DNA of 50,711 nt from Sulfurovum sp. (GCA_020721345.1 DYMX01000007.1:1-50711); one strand, 5' to 3'; shown: positions 1 to 8,790, numbered from the stretch's first letter. Numbers and translations: made by a program. Notes: a model not told the origin generated them from the sequence alone.

Positions 1-73
1 GAATTGGAGTTTGACCTTATCTCAACTAGCTATATTTTTTGAGGGTAGATTGGATGGTGAACTTAAAATTTAA
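1..73 (+). CDS. possible C-terminal end of a gene cut by the left edge
   Basis: Frame 2 from the window edge stays open for 23 codons and ends in TAA at 71-73. The translated tail (…LAIFFEGRLDGELKI) has a protein-like mix of residues. It would converge on rpsI and share its terminator region. The stretch is too short to identify, and 23 open codons can arise by chance. The other two plus-strand frames close earlier. Confidence 0.25.
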   Translation, partial: NWSLTLSQLAIFFEGRLDGELKI

Positions 74-141
74 GTTCTGGTATGATAGGATTTCTCCTGT
101 CAGAATTTATGTTGACACGGAATTTTAAACGGTCTCCCAAA

Positions 142-184
142 AAGCCAAAAGGCTTCTTGAAAAAAGATAAGAGATTATCTTTTT
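142..184 (-). terminator. tandem hairpin terminator of rplM-rpsI
   Basis: Two hairpins follow each other on the minus strand. The first has perfect 10-base arms, AAAAAGATAA at 161-170 and TTATCTTTTT at 175-184, and includes the rpsI stop codon. The second is AAGCC-TTTT-GGCTT (155 down to 142) followed by a T stretch, the classic intrinsic terminator layout. Confidence 0.75.
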
Positions 185-564
185 GAGAACTGCGGAGATC
201 TTCTTGCTTTTCTTTTACCCGGTTTTTTACGTTCAACGATTCTTGAATCTCTTGTAAGTAATCCCATAGGTTTGAGTGTAGCTCTAAATGTTGGTTCAAA
301 AAGAGCCAATGCTTTTGTGATACCGTGTTTTACAGCGTCTGCTTGAGCCGCATAACCGCCACCAAGTGTTGTAGCTTTGATAGTTACCGTGTCAAGTTGT
401 TTAGTTGCTTCTAATGGAAGTCTAACTTTCATTTTCAAAGTTTCATGACCGCCCAACCACTCATCAAGATTTTTACCATTTACTGATATTTCACCTTTAC
501 CTGTAGTTAGCCATACTTTAGCGATAGCGCTTTTTCTTTTACCTGTTGCATAAATTGTTGCCAT
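175..564 (-). CDS. rpsI: 30S ribosomal protein S9
   Basis: This is S9 of the small subunit, whose C-terminal tail reaches the decoding site and contacts P-site tRNA. The 129-residue length is normal for the family. The N-terminus [17 protein letters not shown] and the basic end ([18 protein letters not shown]) are hallmark S9 sequence. The ATG lies one base after the rplM stop, and its AAGGAA ribosome-binding site lies inside the last codons of rplM, so the two genes are translationally linked, as is usual for the L13-S9 pair. A tandem hairpin terminator follows. Confidence 0.98.
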   Translation of the reverse strand: MATIYATGKRKSAIAKVWLTTGKGEISVNGKNLDEWLGGHETLKMKVRLPLEATKQLDTVTIKATTLGGGYAAQADAVKHGITKALALFEPTFRATLKPMGLLTRDSRIVERKKPGKRKARRSPQFSKR

Positions 565-565
565 A

Positions 566-988
566 TTAGTTTCCTTTTATTTGCGCAGTATGAGGATGCT
601 CGCTACCTGCATAAACTTTTAGTTTTTTGATCATAGCTTTACCAAGAGTAGTTTTTGGAAGCATACCTCTAGTTGCAAGCATATAAAGCTTTTCAGTATG
701 ATTCTCTAACATATCTCTAAGTTTGTTGCTTTTTGTACTTCCGAAATAGCCGCTATATCTGAAATACTCTTTATCATCAAGTTTAGCTCCGGTAAATACA
801 GCTTTTTCTGCGTTTATAATAACTACATAATCACCGCAATCTACATTTGGAGTAAATGATGGTTTGTGTTTGCCTCTAAGTAAAGTAGCTGCTTCTGTTA
901 ATATTCTACCGAAAGTTTTACCTTCTGCGTCTATTAGATGCCAATCTCTTTTTACTTCATGAGGTTTTAAGACTGATGTCAATTTCAT
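566..988 (-). CDS. rplM: 50S ribosomal protein L13
   Basis: This is L13, an early-assembly 23S rRNA-binding protein of the large subunit. At 140 residues it is full length. Recognisable L13 sequence includes [20 protein letters not shown], the segment [15 protein letters not shown], and the [20 protein letters not shown] region near the C-terminus. It is the first gene of the rplM-rpsI operon: an AAGGAAA ribosome-binding site precedes the ATG, and a TACAAT -10 box lies about 30 bases upstream. The next gene upstream, addA, ends 69 bases before rplM starts. Confidence 0.98.
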   Translation of the reverse strand: MKLTSVLKPHEVKRDWHLIDAEGKTFGRILTEAATLLRGKHKPSFTPNVDCGDYVVIINAEKAVFTGAKLDDKEYFRYSGYFGSTKSNKLRDMLENHTEKLYMLATRGMLPKTTLGKAMIKKLKVYAGSEHPHTAQIKGN

Positions 989-1018
989 GATGTGTTTCCT
1001 TGTTTTATTTTGTGGGGA

Positions 1019-1024
1019 ATTGTA
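1019..1024 (-). promoter_or_regulatory. -10 box for rplM-rpsI
   Basis: TACAAT on the minus strand lies about 30 bases before the rplM ATG, in an AT-rich spacer just after the addA stop. Campylobacterota sigma-70 promoters often have no clear -35 box, and none is seen here. Confidence 0.5.
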
Positions 1025-1057
1025 TCTACTTAAACTTAAAATTTGTTTAAATTTAGT

Positions 1058-3808
1058 TTATTTTAAGGAAAGTATCTCAATTTTATCTTCTAGCAGATAA
1101 ATAATTTTACCGTTTGTCTTCTTTAAGCTGATATTTTCGGCGGCCTTTTGGTAATATGAAACTTGGGAAATATGTTTTTCAAAAAAGTTTTTTGAACTTT
1201 TATAGTCAATTATAACTATTCTATCATTCCATTCTAACATCAAATCAACTCTTTTTATATCACCTTCATAAGAAAAAGCTACCTCTTTTTTTATTTTAGC
1301 TTCGGCACATAGCTTTATAAACTCATCACTATCTATAAGTGCGGCAATTCTGCGCTTTATCTCGCTTATAGCATAATCGCCCAAAAGTCTTGCGTATCTT
1401 AGTCTTGTATTTTCTATAGCTATTTCAAGTGAATCATGGTTAAATTCATCTAGCATTTCCAGCGTATAATGCAGCGCCGTTCCAAATATTACGGACTTGA
1501 TCGACAAAGGCGAGTCGTCCTCTTTTTTCTCTTGCGGCTGCAAACCATAATTTGTGATTAGGATATTTTCTAGATATTGATGATCTGCATTTTTTTTATT
1601 TTCACCAACGTCTGTTATCTCTCCTAAACAAATCGGCAACATTTGAAGTTTATCAAATATGGATTTTTCATCTTTTTTTACAACGATCAAACCATTTTTT
1701 GCTCTTGTCAAAGAGACATAAAGCAAATTCAATTTATCTTTATTTTGTTTTTGCAGTTCAAACTCTTGTGTTTTTCTAAAATCCAAATCAAATCTTTCTC
1801 TTTTGCTTGGTTTTTTATAATACACTCTATCTATATATAAGTCTTTGTTGTACTTAAAAACAAATTGACTTCGATCGGCGGATTCTTGTTTTATCCTATC
1901 TAAAAGTATGACATGCCCGAACTCTAAACCTTTTGATCCATGAATGGTCATAATTTTAATTCCATTTGAGGAGTTGTTTGCAATTGATATTTTACTTCTA
2001 CTAAATTCATCAATAAACAGATCAATAGCGTTATAGTTTGAAGCAAATTCTAATAGTTTTAAGCAATTTATATCTTGATATCCAAATTCATCGATAAGCC
2101 TATCAAGAACTTCCAGCGGACTCATATGTGGATCAAACCATGAAAAATCAATCTCATTTAAACTTTTTTGCGACAACTCCAAAATAGGATAAACATCTAT
2201 AGCTTCTCCTTTATACAAATATTCCACAGCACCTACCAAAGATGCGATATAAGGAATAAATCTAATAGAACTTGATGTTTCTAAAATGGTATGAATACCG
2301 CTTATAGCGCAAGCTTCGCGGAGTTTTACACCGTCATCATTTGTATTTACCAAAAATGCTATATCATTTAAATGAATTCCGCGCTCAAGCAGCTCTTTTG
2401 CATGCTGTACTGCTTTATTTATAATTTCATCTCCCAAAACTTGGGTAACCATAACATATCCATTGTCGGCGGAGTGGCTATGTTGTTCGACATAGTCATC
2501 CATCTTGCCCATAAACCATCTGTTTACCTGATCTATGATAAATCTATCGCTTCTATAGTTTGTGTTCATATTTTCTATTTTTATGTCGTATTTATCACAA
2601 ACCATACCAAAAACGTCCTCTTCTCCCCCCCTGAAACGATAAAGAGATTGTTTTGTGTCGCCAACTAGAAAAAGTGACTTAAATTCATGAACTCCTTTTC
2701 CTGAAACAATCTCATCTATCATGGGAGACAAAAGCAATGATTGCAATATGGAAGTATCTTGAAATTCATCTATCAATATATGTTTAAATTTTGCATCAAG
2801 CTTGAAATACAAAAAATCCTTGCTTATATGCTCATAGAGAAGTTTGTATGTAAACTGAGTAACATCATCAAATCCAAAAACCAAATGTTTTTTGAGATCA
2901 TTTAAAATAGCATTTTGATAGCTGTTAAACACTTCAAACAGTTTAAATAAAAAATTGCTTTCATTCATATTTATATATTGCGCAATAAGTTTTTTTATCT
3001 CTTGAAAACAATCTTCCAAAACAGAACTTTTAAGTGCTGCCTTTACGAACCACGAATGTTCTGCCATTTGGCTTTTTTCAAATATATCTTTTGAGATAAG
3101 AGTATCGAGTCTGTCAAATTCAAAAAGCTTAATCTCTCTTGGATTTGCTTTGCAGTTTATCAAATCATTTTGAATAGTTAACACAGTATCTTTGATCTCT
3201 TTTATGGTTTTGCTCGTGTCGTATTCGCAGTATTCTCTATTTAGCAAGAGCGGGCTAATATCATAAAACGATTTTAGCTTGGAAGTGATGCTTGAAAGTT
3301 TTGTGCTCTCAAGCGCAACTGATAGATCTACAAGTGAGCCCAAAAGTCCTGCCTGATATAATTCATCCAAAAACAACATGTCTGCTCTTGAAGTATCTTT
3401 TTCATTTACTGTTTCAAAATCTGGATCTACTCCGATTTCTAAAGAAGATGAGCGAAAGATAGAGCCGAAAAAACTATCGAGTGTAGATATATAATTTGTT
3501 TGCTTTAAAAAACTTTGCAATACTTCATCATGTTTCTTTTCAAGCTCATGATCCTTAAATCCGGTAACCTCTGAAACCTTTTTTACGAAATCACTATTTT
3601 TTGGATCTTTAAATTCCAAAAGATAAGAGAGTATTCTCTCTCTCATCTCGCTTGCTGCTTTATTTGTAAAAGTAACGGCTAATATACTGCTTGGCGATTC
3701 GCCCGTAAACAGAAGGGAAACATATCTCACACTTAAAGCAAATGTCTTTCCGCTTCCTGCGCTTGCCAAATAGGCAAGATATTGTTCAAAATCTCCTTTG
3801 ATCTTCAC
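1058..3808 (-). CDS. addA: AddA/RecB-like helicase-nuclease
   Basis: This is the motor and nuclease subunit of the AddAB double-strand-break resection complex. UvrD-type superfamily 1 motifs appear in order: Walker A ASAGSGKTF near residue 16, motif II IDEFQDTS, motif III VGDTKQSLYRFRGG, motif V TIHGSKGLEFGHVILLD and motif VI LLYVSLTRAK. The C-terminus carries the RecB-type nuclease signature (VDLMLEWN…IVIIDYKSS). I start it at GTG 3808: a GAGGGGAG ribosome-binding site precedes it and it overlaps the addB stop as GTGA, giving 916 residues. An upstream GTG would add seven residues. It is coupled to addB and is the last gene of that pair. Confidence 0.9.
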   Translation of the reverse strand: MKIKGDFEQYLAYLASAGSGKTFALSVRYVSLLFTGESPSSILAVTFTNKAASEMRERILSYLLEFKDPKNSDFVKKVSEVTGFKDHELEKKHDEVLQSFLKQTNYISTLDSFFGSIFRSSSLEIGVDPDFETVNEKDTSRADMLFLDELYQAGLLGSLVDLSVALESTKLSSITSKLKSFYDISPLLLNREYCEYDTSKTIKEIKDTVLTIQNDLINCKANPREIKLFEFDRLDTLISKDIFEKSQMAEHSWFVKAALKSSVLEDCFQEIKKLIAQYINMNESNFLFKLFEVFNSYQNAILNDLKKHLVFGFDDVTQFTYKLLYEHISKDFLYFKLDAKFKHILIDEFQDTSILQSLLLSPMIDEIVSGKGVHEFKSLFLVGDTKQSLYRFRGGEEDVFGMVCDKYDIKIENMNTNYRSDRFIIDQVNRWFMGKMDDYVEQHSHSADNGYVMVTQVLGDEIINKAVQHAKELLERGIHLNDIAFLVNTNDDGVKLREACAISGIHTILETSSSIRFIPYIASLVGAVEYLYKGEAIDVYPILELSQKSLNEIDFSWFDPHMSPLEVLDRLIDEFGYQDINCLKLLEFASNYNAIDLFIDEFSRSKISIANNSSNGIKIMTIHGSKGLEFGHVILLDRIKQESADRSQFVFKYNKDLYIDRVYYKKPSKRERFDLDFRKTQEFELQKQNKDKLNLLYVSLTRAKNGLIVVKKDEKSIFDKLQMLPICLGEITDVGENKKNADHQYLENILITNYGLQPQEKKEDDSPLSIKSVIFGTALHYTLEMLDEFNHDSLEIAIENTRLRYARLLGDYAISEIKRRIAALIDSDEFIKLCAEAKIKKEVAFSYEGDIKRVDLMLEWNDRIVIIDYKSSKNFFEKHISQVSYYQKAAENISLKKTNGKIIYLLEDKIEILSLK

Positions 3809-6165
3809 AAATACTCCCCTCTTTGGCACATAAGCGCAAATTCACAATATTCACAAGTTTTTAGATCTTCGCACTTAGCATTTTTAAATGACTTTGTTTG
3901 TTTCAGCTCATTTATCGCTTCAAAAAACAATTTATTCTTTTCCTCAAAACTTTTTATCTCTTCAAACCTGCCTTCTTCAAATACTTTCAAAAATGAAAAT
4001 TGTAAATTTTTATATTTTTTATTTAATATCTCTCTATATATATTCATCTGAAAATCCTTAAGAGACTCTAGGTTTTTACTTTTATTGGTTTTGCTGGATT
4101 TGCCTGTTTTGTAGTCTATGACAAAAGTACCCGTATCATCTTGATCTACACGATCGCATCTGCCTTTGAACTTTAGCCCTGCAATATCACCTTCTATCTC
4201 TTTTTCTACAAAAACAACTCTCCATCCTGCCTTAAAGTGCCGAAGCTGATTTGCAGCAAAATCTTTTAGCATTTGGCTGTACAATAATTTTTGATAGATT
4301 CCGTAAGGTGTATCGTCGATGATATTTTCTAAAACGGTTGAGATTTTTTTTGACAGATCTTCAAAACGCTCAAAAGACGGCTCATCAGCAAAAACTTTTT
4401 CCAAAAGCTTGTGAATAAAGTTCCCCTCGTTTTTCTCTTCGCTCTCTTTTTGTTTGATATTTTTGATATATCTATAGTAATATTTTCTCTTGCACTCAAG
4501 AAATATCTTAAGTCTAGCAGAAGACCATGTTGTACTAAATGGATCAAATTTTATTTCTGCATCTTCTTTCTTGGCTTGTATAAAATCTTTTTGATAAAAC
4601 AATCTATGTGATGGCGTTTGATATAAAGACTTGCCAAATCCTAATTCATAAATAAATTTTGACGGTAATTTTTCATTACCTGTAGAGTATATGACAACTG
4701 AACTTTTAGACCTTTCTATCACTCTTTTGTAAAGTTGTTTCTGTAATGCTTCTCTATCGTTTTTCGTAGGAAGTCCTGCAAATTCTCTCACATTTGAATT
4801 TAAAAAACTATCTTTTCCTGGAAGGGATGGGATTATGCCTTCATTAAAATCTATCACTACGACTCCATCATAAGCCACACTTCTACTTTCCAAAGCGCCT
4901 ATTACGGTTATTTTCCCTCCTCGTGCATCATCTATAGTAATATCACAAAGCGCATTTAGCCAAAGGTGAAGCCATTCTTTATAGCTTAGACTATAGTCTT
5001 TAAAAATTATTGATATATGAAAATATTTCTGATATATTTTATCATTATGGCTTGATAATAGTTGATCGTTTTCATCCAATGGACAATCAAGGAGTTTTAA
5101 TTCATCTAAAAATCTGAAAAAATCTTTACAACCGATACGAGTATTAAAATCAAAGTCTTTTCCTATGCTTAAGCCGTAAGCAATAACTCTCTTAAAGTCT
5201 TTTTCATCTGATGTTTTCCAAAATTGCCCCAATGCTTCGAGTTTTTTATAAGTTTTTTGATTTTTATAGTCAAATCCCATTGCAAAGTTTAGATTATTGT
5301 GCCTGTCAAATATATTTAATGCCTCTTTTATACTTTCATCTGGTACAATAAGAGCTATTTTCTCAGGTGATATGCCGTCATCTATCATCTTTTGAATTTC
5401 TATAAATGCTATAGCGATCTGCTCAAATCTCTCTTTTGTTGAGATCATCTTAGTATTTGTAGTTGTTGTAATTTTTTGCTTATTTAAAATTTTTTTATTT
5501 GTAAAATCGATCTCATAGTCAAATTCATCGTCCATATCCAAACCAAATTGCAAGAATCTATCTTGCATTTTTTTTGTAAATCTGCTTGTTTGAAAATGTA
5601 ATACCATATTTGTTACTTTTGATATATTATCCATAAGCTCAAACTCAAAATTACTCAGATACCCTTCTAAGAAAACTTCAATAACATCATAATATTTGAC
5701 AAAACCTTGATTGATTTTATAATGCTGAGGCAACAGTGACCTATCGGTCAAACCACGGCTTTCGAGTAATCTTTGATAATCAAAAAAAAGCCTTTCAATG
5801 ATATCTATATGTTCTTCAAACTCGCCGTAAGTATCTGAAAACTTAAGATTTTTAAAATCAACTCCTTCCTGCGCCAACTCTTCAAAAAATTTGAAAATAG
5901 CATCTCCTTGAGTAAAAAAATGGATCATATCGAGATTGTATTTTAATTTAGAAAATTTGGCATCACGGATTACTTCTCTAAGCAAAAAAATCCTCTCAAA
6001 ACTATCTACCTCAATTGCATTTTTGAGTATTACACTACGAGATTCAAACTCATCTATCCTCATTAATGCCGGCAAGAACATATTGCTATTTTGATAGCTT
6101 TTATTTACGGCTCTAATTGCTCTTGATGTTGGATAAACTTTTAGGATTTTTTGTTGTTTTGTCAT
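3805..6165 (-). CDS. addB: AddB-like nuclease / inactivated helicase subunit
   Basis: This is the partner of AddA, a PD-(D/E)XK-family subunit of 786 residues. The nuclease core is near the C-terminus (KGRCDRVDQDDTGTFVIDYK; the D and DYK residues are the metal-binding and catalytic set). Four cysteines match the AddB iron-sulfur staple: one in FLECKRKYYYRYI before the nuclease core and three in CEDLKTCEYCEFALMC at the end. The N-terminal region resembles a helicase fold, but I do not see a working Walker A motif, as is known for some AddB proteins. Its stop overlaps the addA start by four bases. In C. jejuni this pair also sits between rplM and the cco cluster (from memory). Confidence 0.85.
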   Translation of the reverse strand: MTKQQKILKVYPTSRAIRAVNKSYQNSNMFLPALMRIDEFESRSVILKNAIEVDSFERIFLLREVIRDAKFSKLKYNLDMIHFFTQGDAIFKFFEELAQEGVDFKNLKFSDTYGEFEEHIDIIERLFFDYQRLLESRGLTDRSLLPQHYKINQGFVKYYDVIEVFLEGYLSNFEFELMDNISKVTNMVLHFQTSRFTKKMQDRFLQFGLDMDDEFDYEIDFTNKKILNKQKITTTTNTKMISTKERFEQIAIAFIEIQKMIDDGISPEKIALIVPDESIKEALNIFDRHNNLNFAMGFDYKNQKTYKKLEALGQFWKTSDEKDFKRVIAYGLSIGKDFDFNTRIGCKDFFRFLDELKLLDCPLDENDQLLSSHNDKIYQKYFHISIIFKDYSLSYKEWLHLWLNALCDITIDDARGGKITVIGALESRSVAYDGVVVIDFNEGIIPSLPGKDSFLNSNVREFAGLPTKNDREALQKQLYKRVIERSKSSVVIYSTGNEKLPSKFIYELGFGKSLYQTPSHRLFYQKDFIQAKKEDAEIKFDPFSTTWSSARLKIFLECKRKYYYRYIKNIKQKESEEKNEGNFIHKLLEKVFADEPSFERFEDLSKKISTVLENIIDDTPYGIYQKLLYSQMLKDFAANQLRHFKAGWRVVFVEKEIEGDIAGLKFKGRCDRVDQDDTGTFVIDYKTGKSSKTNKSKNLESLKDFQMNIYREILNKKYKNLQFSFLKVFEEGRFEEIKSFEEKNKLFFEAINELKQTKSFKNAKCEDLKTCEYCEFALMCQRGEYL

Positions 6166-6235
6166 AAAGCAAGTATAACATATTAGTAGTTATAAGTGTG
6201 TGTGGGTATAAGCGAGAGTGGATGGGTGTGAGTTT

Positions 6236-6305
6236 GTCATTGCGAACATAGTGAAGCAATCCATTATTTTGGACTGCCGCGACTTTGTTAAAGTCTCGCA
6301 GTGAC
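6236..6305. repeat. intergenic three-way-junction repeat, copy A
   Basis: The outer arms are GTCATTGCGA (6236-6245) and TCGCAGTGAC (6296-6305). Inside lie a GCAATCCA/TGGACTGC stem and a perfect GACTTT-GTT-AAAGTC hairpin that ends exactly where the 3' arm begins. Copies B (22745-22818) and C (30506-30573) share this architecture. The element lies in the addB-fixH spacer. Confidence 0.7.
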
Positions 6306-6335
6306 GACACACATATATCATTCTAAAACAAAAGA

Positions 6336-6354
6336 CCCTGAAACAGGTTCAGGG
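6336..6354 (-). terminator. hairpin terminator downstream of the cco/fixH operon
   Basis: CCCTGAA and TTCAGGG form a 7-base-pair stem with a 5-base loop. On the minus strand it is followed by CTTTTGTTTT. It lies 58 bases after the fixH stop and would end transcription of the oxidase cluster. The motif also resembles a short repeat found scattered in many bacterial genomes. Confidence 0.6.
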
Positions 6355-6411
6355 CGACAAAAATATAATCTTAAAATAAATTTAGCATAAAATTAGCACC
6401 AATTTGAACTG

Positions 6412-6957
6412 TCAATTAGGCAAATAAGCAGGTGTCTCTATGAAACCTGTGGTTTTACCGATAATAACTTTTAAAACCAGCATATATCTGCCTAGCTTTG
6501 TTATATTCACCTTTGGTGTTTGATACGCATCATTTACAAAATTTATTTTATCAAATTTTTGGTCATCAATGTCAGTATGTGGGCGTGTTAGCATAAATGA
6601 TACCACTGCATTTTTAACAATTTGACCGTTTTTATCAACAACTCTATAATTAAATTGATTTTCACCTTTTTTTAATTCAATCGGATTCAAAAAACTTTTT
6701 CGACTGTTTTTATCTTTTTCTACTTGTATCATCTTTGTATCTAAAATTTTAATCTCATAATTTTGTCTAAAAAGTTCTTGTTTTTTTACTATCTCATTTA
6801 TATTTGTATCAACATCTTGATAACTCATCATATAATCATTTTCTTTTTCTACAGGCATCTTAGAGGCAGACTTAATTGTCCAAAATCCCAACCCTAGTCC
6901 TAAAAAAAGAAAACCTACTATCATATGAGGCCAATATGTTTGTTTATTTTCTTCCAT
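6412..6957 (-). CDS. FixH family protein (cbb3 oxidase accessory)
   Basis: FixH-family proteins are small membrane-anchored proteins found with cbb3 oxidases and thought to help copper handling or assembly. This one has 181 residues: a short cytoplasmic N-terminus, one membrane segment (about residues 10-27, MIVGFLFLGLGLGFWTI), then a long outside domain predicted to be beta-rich. Within it, the stretch after ENDYMMSYQDVD resembles other Campylobacterota FixH proteins. Its start lies inside the last codons of the TPM-domain gene (14-base overlap), so it belongs to the same transcript. A hairpin terminator follows. Confidence 0.75.
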   Translation of the reverse strand: MEENKQTYWPHMIVGFLFLGLGLGFWTIKSASKMPVEKENDYMMSYQDVDTNINEIVKKQELFRQNYEIKILDTKMIQVEKDKNSRKSFLNPIELKKGENQFNYRVVDKNGQIVKNAVVSFMLTRPHTDIDDQKFDKINFVNDAYQTPKVNITKLGRYMLVLKVIIGKTTGFIETPAYLPN

Positions 6958-7552
6958 TTCTTATCCTATCTATAAAAGGTTTAATCAAAAAGACCCATAC
7001 AACAAAAATAGAACCGATATATAAAAAAACTCTTATAATATTGATAACAAAATGTGTATCATTTGGTATAATCGTTGTCATTTCAATATTTTTTGACTTT
7101 CCTATCTGGTCAACTAGTTCTGAAAAGGATTGAATAATAGCAATATTATACTTATCTTCAACTTTATTACCATCATATTCATCTCTTACTACATTTATAG
7201 ATTCATCTTTTACATCGTTTGAATCATAGAGCTTTTCTATTTCTGACGAAGATGCAATTACACCTACTCTTAAGCTTTTAGGAGCAAATATATATATAAC
7301 ATATGGCTTACTGATATTGCCTTCAAATTGCTTGATATATGTAACCATATTCATGCCTTCAGGCATTTCATCATTGGTTGCTATAACATAACCGTGTATA
7401 CCTGTTTTTTCTTCTAATTCCCCAGCCATTTTAACAATAAGTTCTTTTGCTTGAGGTTTTAACAATTCATCTTTAATAAATGGTGATGCAAAAAGTGAGC
7501 TTGAAGAAACTAAAACAAGCAACAAGGTTACCCTTGTGATTGTTTTGAGCAT
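6944..7552 (-). CDS. TPM-domain-like membrane protein in the cbb3 operon
   Basis: This is a 202-residue protein with an N-terminal signal peptide (about residues 1-22, ending SLFAS), a periplasmic domain resembling TPM/YgcG-like folds (the LEEKTGIHGYVIA region followed by alternating strand and helix), and one C-terminal membrane segment (about residues 170-190). The family's biochemical role is not settled. Its position between DUF4006 and fixH is conserved in cbb3 clusters of this phylum and suggests oxidase assembly or maintenance. The domain assignment rests on overall resemblance, so the function is inferred from context. Confidence 0.65.
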   Translation of the reverse strand: MLKTITRVTLLLVLVSSSSLFASPFIKDELLKPQAKELIVKMAGELEEKTGIHGYVIATNDEMPEGMNMVTYIKQFEGNISKPYVIYIFAPKSLRVGVIASSSEIEKLYDSNDVKDESINVVRDEYDGNKVEDKYNIAIIQSFSELVDQIGKSKNIEMTTIIPNDTHFVINIIRVFLYIGSIFVVWVFLIKPFIDRIRNGRK

Positions 7553-7555
7553 ATT

Positions 7556-7657
7556 TTATCCTATAAATAAATGGTTCGGAGTAAGTACCGACCATAGAGT
7601 AATAAGAGCGGTAATAATTAATCCAATCGTTAATATTTTATCCATAATTTTTATCAT
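7556..7657 (-). CDS. small single-span membrane peptide in the cbb3 operon (33 aa)
   Basis: The 115-base gap between the DUF4006 and TPM genes contains a complete small frame: ATG at 7657, TAA at 7556-7558, 33 residues. It begins MIKIMDKILTIGLIITALIT. Residues 7-25 are one hydrophobic membrane segment, followed by a short polar tail (TPNHLFIG). An AAGGGG ribosome-binding site sits at proper spacing before the ATG, and the TPM gene starts four bases after the stop, as expected in a tightly packed operon. I do not recognise the family. The small cbb3 subunit CcoM of Pseudomonas stutzeri is of similar size and topology, but homology is not shown. An internal ATG would give 29 residues. Confidence 0.6.
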   Translation of the reverse strand: MIKIMDKILTIGLIITALITLWSVLTPNHLFIG

Positions 7658-7666
7658 AATTACCCC

Positions 7667-7897
7667 TTATTTTGCATCAACAAATGCATGTTGCGCATTA
7701 TTTTTGCTATTACTTTGAACATTATCCAAATTACCAACTATTGGGGCCGGATCATAATAATTAGATGCGCTTTTTTGCTGCACCACAATCCCCCACATAG
7801 TCAAACCTGCCAATATAGAAAGCAACAATACAGTTGCGATCAACATGCCTGTAACGCCATCAAGGCTAAAAACACCTCTTTTTATACTTTCTGACAT
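7667..7897 (-). CDS. DUF4006 family membrane protein
   Basis: This 76-residue protein has one membrane segment (about residues 16-36; GVTGMLIATVLLLSILAGLT) and a short polar tail. The N-terminal pattern FSLDGVTGMLIATVLLLSIL is characteristic of DUF4006, a Campylobacterota family encoded directly after ccoP. Its function is unknown. It starts 4 bases after the ccoP stop, and its AAGGATAA ribosome-binding site overlaps that stop, so it is co-translated with the oxidase subunits. It may be an accessory subunit or assembly factor. Confidence 0.85.
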   Translation of the reverse strand: MSESIKRGVFSLDGVTGMLIATVLLLSILAGLTMWGIVVQQKSASNYYDPAPIVGNLDNVQSNSKNNAQHAFVDAK

Positions 7898-7901
7898 ATC
7901 A

Positions 7902-8789
7902 TTATCCTTTTATAGTTTGAATATAGGTAGCCAAAGCTTTCTCTTGAACTGGAGTTAGTCTTGTTTTAAACGAAGGCATAGCTCCAATCGCACCTTTTTT
8001 ACCATGTTCTAGAACATTGGAAATTAGAGTTTCATCATACCCGACTATACTTGGAGCTGCTCCATTATTTCCTTTGCCGTCAGCGCCATGACAACTCGTA
8101 CAAGTTGCAAAAGCCGCTGGAGCTGCGCCTTGCATACCGCCTGCAACATATGCTGCAATTGCTTCAGCATCAGCACCCTGAGCCAACATTGGAGGCATAG
8201 CTCCCATAGCATAGCCAAGTTGATTTGAACCTTTTGCAATTACATCAAGTACTTGCTCTTTACTCATACGGTTTGTCAAATCATGGGCTTTCCCACTTAT
8301 ACCATCACCGGTTTCACCGTGACATGGCGCACATTGTACCAAAAATACAGATTCCCCCATCGCTGTCAAAGTAGCTTGATCAGGATTTGCAAATGCTGCT
8401 TCAAATTTAGTATTATATGCTTTTACCTCTTCGTTGTATTGCCCTATTTGGCTAAATGCATTAAGCGGATAACCTGAAAACCAATACCATACTCCCCAAA
8501 TAATAGTACCTAAAAATGAGTATGCCCAACCTGCCGGCATCTCATTTTTATATTCACCTATGCCGTCCCAGCTCTCATTTGCAAGCTCGCCGGTAGATTT
8601 ATCAGTTTTCATCTGATTAATATATTTTGCTGCCACACCAAACGTTAAAAAAGCAATTGCTGCAGCGCCTAATATTGTAATATAATTGATTGGATCGCTT
8701 AAATCAACATTCATATATTTAACAACTACTACGGTAGCAATCATAAGTGTTGCCGAAAAAGCTAATGCTTTCACCATTAAACTATTCAT
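7902..8789 (-). CDS. ccoP: cbb3-type cytochrome c oxidase subunit III, diheme cytochrome c
   Basis: CcoP feeds electrons from soluble cytochrome c to CcoO and the CcoN active site. It has 295 residues. Hydrophobic segments occupy about residues 8-24, 36-56 and 88-105, so this version has an extra N-terminal span compared with short CcoP proteins. Two c-type heme sites follow: CAPCH at residues 153-157 and CTSCH at 230-234, with methionines such as GAMPPM and GAMPSF as likely sixth ligands. The start is two bases after the ccoQ stop codon. The order N-O-Q-P is standard. Confidence 0.96.
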   Translation of the reverse strand: MNSLMVKALAFSATLMIATVVVVKYMNVDLSDPINYITILGAAAIAFLTFGVAAKYINQMKTDKSTGELANESWDGIGEYKNEMPAGWAYSFLGTIIWGVWYWFSGYPLNAFSQIGQYNEEVKAYNTKFEAAFANPDQATLTAMGESVFLVQCAPCHGETGDGISGKAHDLTNRMSKEQVLDVIAKGSNQLGYAMGAMPPMLAQGADAEAIAAYVAGGMQGAAPAAFATCTSCHGADGKGNNGAAPSIVGYDETLISNVLEHGKKGAIGAMPSFKTRLTPVQEKALATYIQTIKG

Positions 8790-8790
8790 A

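Noticed and set aside
63-299. 78-codon minus-strand frame overlapping the end of rpsI
   Set aside because: It is out of frame with rpsI, overlaps its conserved C-terminus and the terminator hairpins, and has no family resemblance.
3809-3829. Seven-codon N-terminal extension of addA
   Set aside because: The downstream GTG has the better ribosome-binding site and gives the normal GTGA overlap with addB.
4329-4547. 72-codon minus-strand frame inside addB
   Set aside because: It is an alternative frame of a well-supported gene, whose conserved nuclease domain continues through it.
6236-6305. GTCATTGCGA repeats as a CRISPR array
   Set aside because: Copies are single, far apart and not separated by regular spacers, and no cas genes are present.
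8045-8239. 64-codon frame inside ccoP
   Set aside because: It is a shifted frame of ccoP, whose heme motifs are intact through this stretch.
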